Of a stretch of DNA of 64,000 bases, positions 62,053-64,000 are shown piece by piece. How positions within the stretch are numbered: the first letter of the stretch is position 1; each line of letters begins with the position of its first letter. The translations under genes and the position numbers were made by a program. The notes beneath the pieces are model-generated. The model saw nothing but the letters and a program-made list of their open reading frames with translations. It did not search any database and was not told where the DNA came from. Source of the DNA: Blautia sp. MSJ-9 (GTDB lineage: Bacteria > Bacillota > Clostridia > Lachnospirales > Lachnospiraceae). The stretch covers positions 62,001 through 126,000 of the forward strand of contig NZ_JAHLQG010000003.1 of the NCBI RefSeq assembly GCF_018919065.1. Reading direction: 5' to 3'.

Positions 62053-62979
62053 TCATCTCTGCCGGATCAGATAATTATGTGCCGAAGTTACCGCATTCGC
62101 TCCATCAGACACAGCAGTCACTACCTGGCGAAGCATCTTTGTACGGATATCTCCTGCTGCAAAAATACCCGGAGTCTGTGTAATTCCTTCTTCTCCCGCA
62201 ATAATATATCCCGATTCATCAAGCTTTACCAGACCACTGAATTTCTCTGTATTTGGAATGATCCCCACAGCAATAAATACCCCATCTGTATTGATCACAG
62301 ATTCTGTATTATCCTGTACATTTCGGATCCTCAGCCCGGTAACACACTCTTCTCCCTGAATTTCTACTGCCACACTGTTCCATATAACTTCTACATTTCC
62401 ATCAGCAGTCAGGCTCTCCTGCAGGATCTCATCTGCCCGCAGTTCGTCGCGTCTGTGTACCAGATAAACTTTCTTACAGATCCTTGAAAGAAAGATCGCA
62501 TCTTCAACGGCCATATTTCCGCCACCCACAACTACAGCTGTTTTATCCTTAAAAAAAGCACCGTCACAGGTAGCACAATAAGAAACACCCACTCCTGACA
62601 GTTCTTCTTCTCCCGGGATGCCCAGTCTGCGATGGCTGGCGCCACAGGCAAGGATCACAGTTCTGGCTCTGTACTCATTTTTCTTTGTGCGGATGATCTT
62701 CTCCTCACCAGCATCCTCTACAGCCAGAACATTCTCCCTCACTGGTTCTATTCCAAGCTTCGCAGCATGTTCTCCCATTGCCTCACCCAGATCCATTCCG
62801 CTGATTCCCGGAAGTCCCGGATAATTATCCACTTCATAAGTATTCAGTATCTGTCCGCCTTGAGCAAACTGCTTGTCCAGCCATAATGTATTCATCTTTG
62901 CTCTGGCAGCATAGATTGCCGCACTGATCCCCGCCGGACCTGCCCCCAGGATTGCTATATCATAAACCTCTGACATCAT
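62053..62979 (-). CDS. trxB: Thioredoxin reductase (NADPH-type flavoprotein)
   Basis: 308 residues from the first of two adjacent ATGs behind GGAGGTACAA. FAD-binding GAGPAGISAAIYAARAKM (N-terminus), redox-active CATC (~137-140), NAD(P)-binding GGGNMAVEDAIFLS and the C-terminal FAD motif TPGIFAAGDIR are all present. Reduces thioredoxin. The NADP-type motif HRRDELRAD is typical (basic HRR). No thioredoxin gene is adjacent. Complete and of normal length. Confidence 0.96.
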   Translation of the reverse strand: MMSEVYDIAILGAGPAGISAAIYAARAKMNTLWLDKQFAQGGQILNTYEVDNYPGLPGISGMDLGEAMGEHAAKLGIEPVRENVLAVEDAGEEKIIRTKKNEYRARTVILACGASHRRLGIPGEEELSGVGVSYCATCDGAFFKDKTAVVVGGGNMAVEDAIFLSRICKKVYLVHRRDELRADEILQESLTADGNVEVIWNSVAVEIQGEECVTGLRIRNVQDNTESVINTDGVFIAVGIIPNTEKFSGLVKLDESGYIIAGEEGITQTPGIFAAGDIRTKMLRQVVTAVSDGANAVTSAHNYLIRQR

Positions 62980-63022
62980 TTGTACCTCCATTTCTTCTGT
63001 TTTCAGTCATATAAATAAAAAC

Positions 63023-63049
63023 GTTACTGTTCACTCCGTGCTCAGTAAC
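63023..63049. repeat. REP-like hairpin repeat, copy 3
   Basis: GTTACTG...CAGTAAC with TTCACTCCGTGCT centre, one base different from copies at 5260 and 44985. Confidence 0.75.
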
Positions 63050-63161
63050 ACAAAAACAGCTCCTTCACAGTCTGGTTCTACATATTTTTTATTTGTAACT
63101 ATGATAGCATACTCCACCCTCTTTTCCAATAAAATAGTAAAAAGCACCTCCCGAGGTGGAT

Positions 63162-64000
63162 ATGCGTATTCATATGAGCATCCCAAAAAGAATCCTGGCC
63201 CTCTGTCTGGTCTTTGCCGCCGGTATCGGAATGGGTTCCCTGTCCGGTCATTTCATTTCAGAAAATTCCCGTTTTGAAACATTTACAGAAAAATTATTCC
63301 AGTCAGAAGTAACCAGCAACACATTGACCCTCCACTACACCCTCACCCATCCTGAGAAAAAAGGCATCAAGAAGCCTGAAGTTACTCTCGGCACTGCTCT
63401 CTCAGATCCTGACAAAACAACCAGTCTCTGTCAGGAATATGAAAACAAACTGAAATCCTTCGCCTACTCGAAGCTCTCTCATGAAAACCAGCTTACCTGT
63501 GATATGCTTCTTCTGTATTTCCACACCCGCGCCGCCCTTGGAAAAAACAGTATTCTGGATGAGCCGCTGGGTCCGAGCCTTGGTGTACAGGCACAGCTTC
63601 CTGTCCTGCTGGCAGAATATTCTTTTCACTCAAGGGAAGATATTTCTGACTACCTGAAACTCCTGGGCGCAATAAAACCATATTTTCAGAGTATCCTGAA
63701 GCTGGAAAAACAGAAATCCCAGGCAGGACTTTTCATGAGTGACACCACTCTCGACCGCATTCTGAAACAATGCCGCTCATTTATCGCAGAACCCGATTCC
63801 AACTACATGGACGACATTTTTGCTCAGAAATTAAAGACTTTCTCTACCCCGGTTCTTAGCACCCAGGACCAGCAGAAACTCTGTACATATCATCATAAGT
63901 TAATTCTCACTGAAGTGATCCCTGCCTATCAGGAACTGGCAGACGGACTGGAACAGCTCCGTGGAACTGGAAAAAGCAGCCGTGGGCTGGCTTTTTTTGA
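63162..64000 (+). CDS. DUF885 family protein (3' end beyond window)
   Basis: At least 279 residues; continues past the window. The start is ATG 63162 behind GAGGTGG; another ATG 12 nt on would leave a poorer site. A signal or anchor helix is at ~8-30 (ILALCLVFAAGIGMGSLSGH). After it the pattern SFAYSKLSHENQLTCDMLLL and LGPSLGVQAQLPVLLAEYSF, with YLKLLGAIKPYFQSILKLEK, matches the DUF885 family of putative metallopeptidase-like secreted proteins. The catalytic HExxH region is expected further on, outside the window. Confidence 0.85.
   Translation, partial: MRIHMSIPKRILALCLVFAAGIGMGSLSGHFISENSRFETFTEKLFQSEVTSNTLTLHYTLTHPEKKGIKKPEVTLGTALSDPDKTTSLCQEYENKLKSFAYSKLSHENQLTCDMLLLYFHTRAALGKNSILDEPLGPSLGVQAQLPVLLAEYSFHSREDISDYLKLLGAIKPYFQSILKLEKQKSQAGLFMSDTTLDRILKQCRSFIAEPDSNYMDDIFAQKLKTFSTPVLSTQDQQKLCTYHHKLILTEVIPAYQELADGLEQLRGTGKSSRGLAFF

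Noticed and set aside
1-64000. CRISPR array
   Set aside because: No regularly spaced repeats with unique spacers are seen; all repeats found are dispersed, paired or tandem without spacers.

Overview
The window reads as Lachnospiraceae chromosome, probably Blautia-like. The evidence is moderate GC with a Firmicutes codon style, strong AGGAGG ribosome sites, a rotary V/A-type ATPase operon, many class-I c-di-GMP signalling parts, MobV/TnpV mobilisation remnants and XRE regulators. The genus is inferred from gene style; there is no 16S rRNA here.

Layout. (1) 1-8.9 kb: a DUF4428 protein (cut by the window edge), a secreted protein, a solute-binding lipoprotein overlapping a hybrid histidine kinase, and a 1068-residue cytosolic PAS hybrid kinase whose leader carries a class-I (GEMM) c-di-GMP riboswitch with a terminator. 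(2) 9.0-21.4 kb: a minus-strand operon of three paralogous hybrid kinases with two periplasmic-binding-protein domains each, a REC/HD-GYP c-di-GMP phosphodiesterase, and a decayed fourth kinase at the promoter-proximal end. The whole block lies behind a second GEMM riboswitch with its own terminator. A c-di-GMP hydrolase inside a c-di-GMP-sensed operon suggests a feedback loop. (3) 21.4-23.1 kb: an internally deleted group II intron and two truncated genes meeting at a junction. (4) 23.1-40.0 kb: accreted AT-rich islands downstream of guaA. Three copies of a 12-13 bp att-like core (the guaA 3' end), arm-type repeats and a 439-bp direct repeat delimit at least two islands. Island A has a DUF2806/membrane-protein pair, a RelE/Phd-type toxin-antitoxin, XRE regulators and a truncated MobV relaxase. 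Island B has a Ser/Thr kinase overlapping a 1236-residue helical protein, an EcsC protein, a lipoprotein with a nuclease-like C-terminus, a surface protein split by one stop codon, and the TnsA-side remnant of a Tn7-like element. No integrase survives in either island. (5) 40.0-51.2 kb: guaA, possible tandem small RNAs, palindromic intergenic elements, a GH31 glucosidase, a phospholipase-D-like protein, a RecD2 fragment, a mini-island (tiny hydrophobic peptide plus NERD protein) between a 65-bp tRNA-Lys direct repeat, trmB and a guanine deaminase broken by one TAG. (6) 51.4-60.4 kb: nine-gene plus-strand V-type ATPase operon (stalk, C, I, K, F, E, A, B, D) with strong intercistronic hairpins before K and B. 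(7) 60.4-64 kb: an AT-rich 600-bp stretch with a cluster of DnaA-box-like sequences, an NlpC/P60 peptidase, thioredoxin reductase and the start of a DUF885 protein.

The best candidates for something new are the kinase/1236-residue protein pair with its membrane-associated neighbours on island B, the riboswitch-gated c-di-GMP/nutrient-sensing kinase array, and the DnaA-box cluster far from any dnaA gene.
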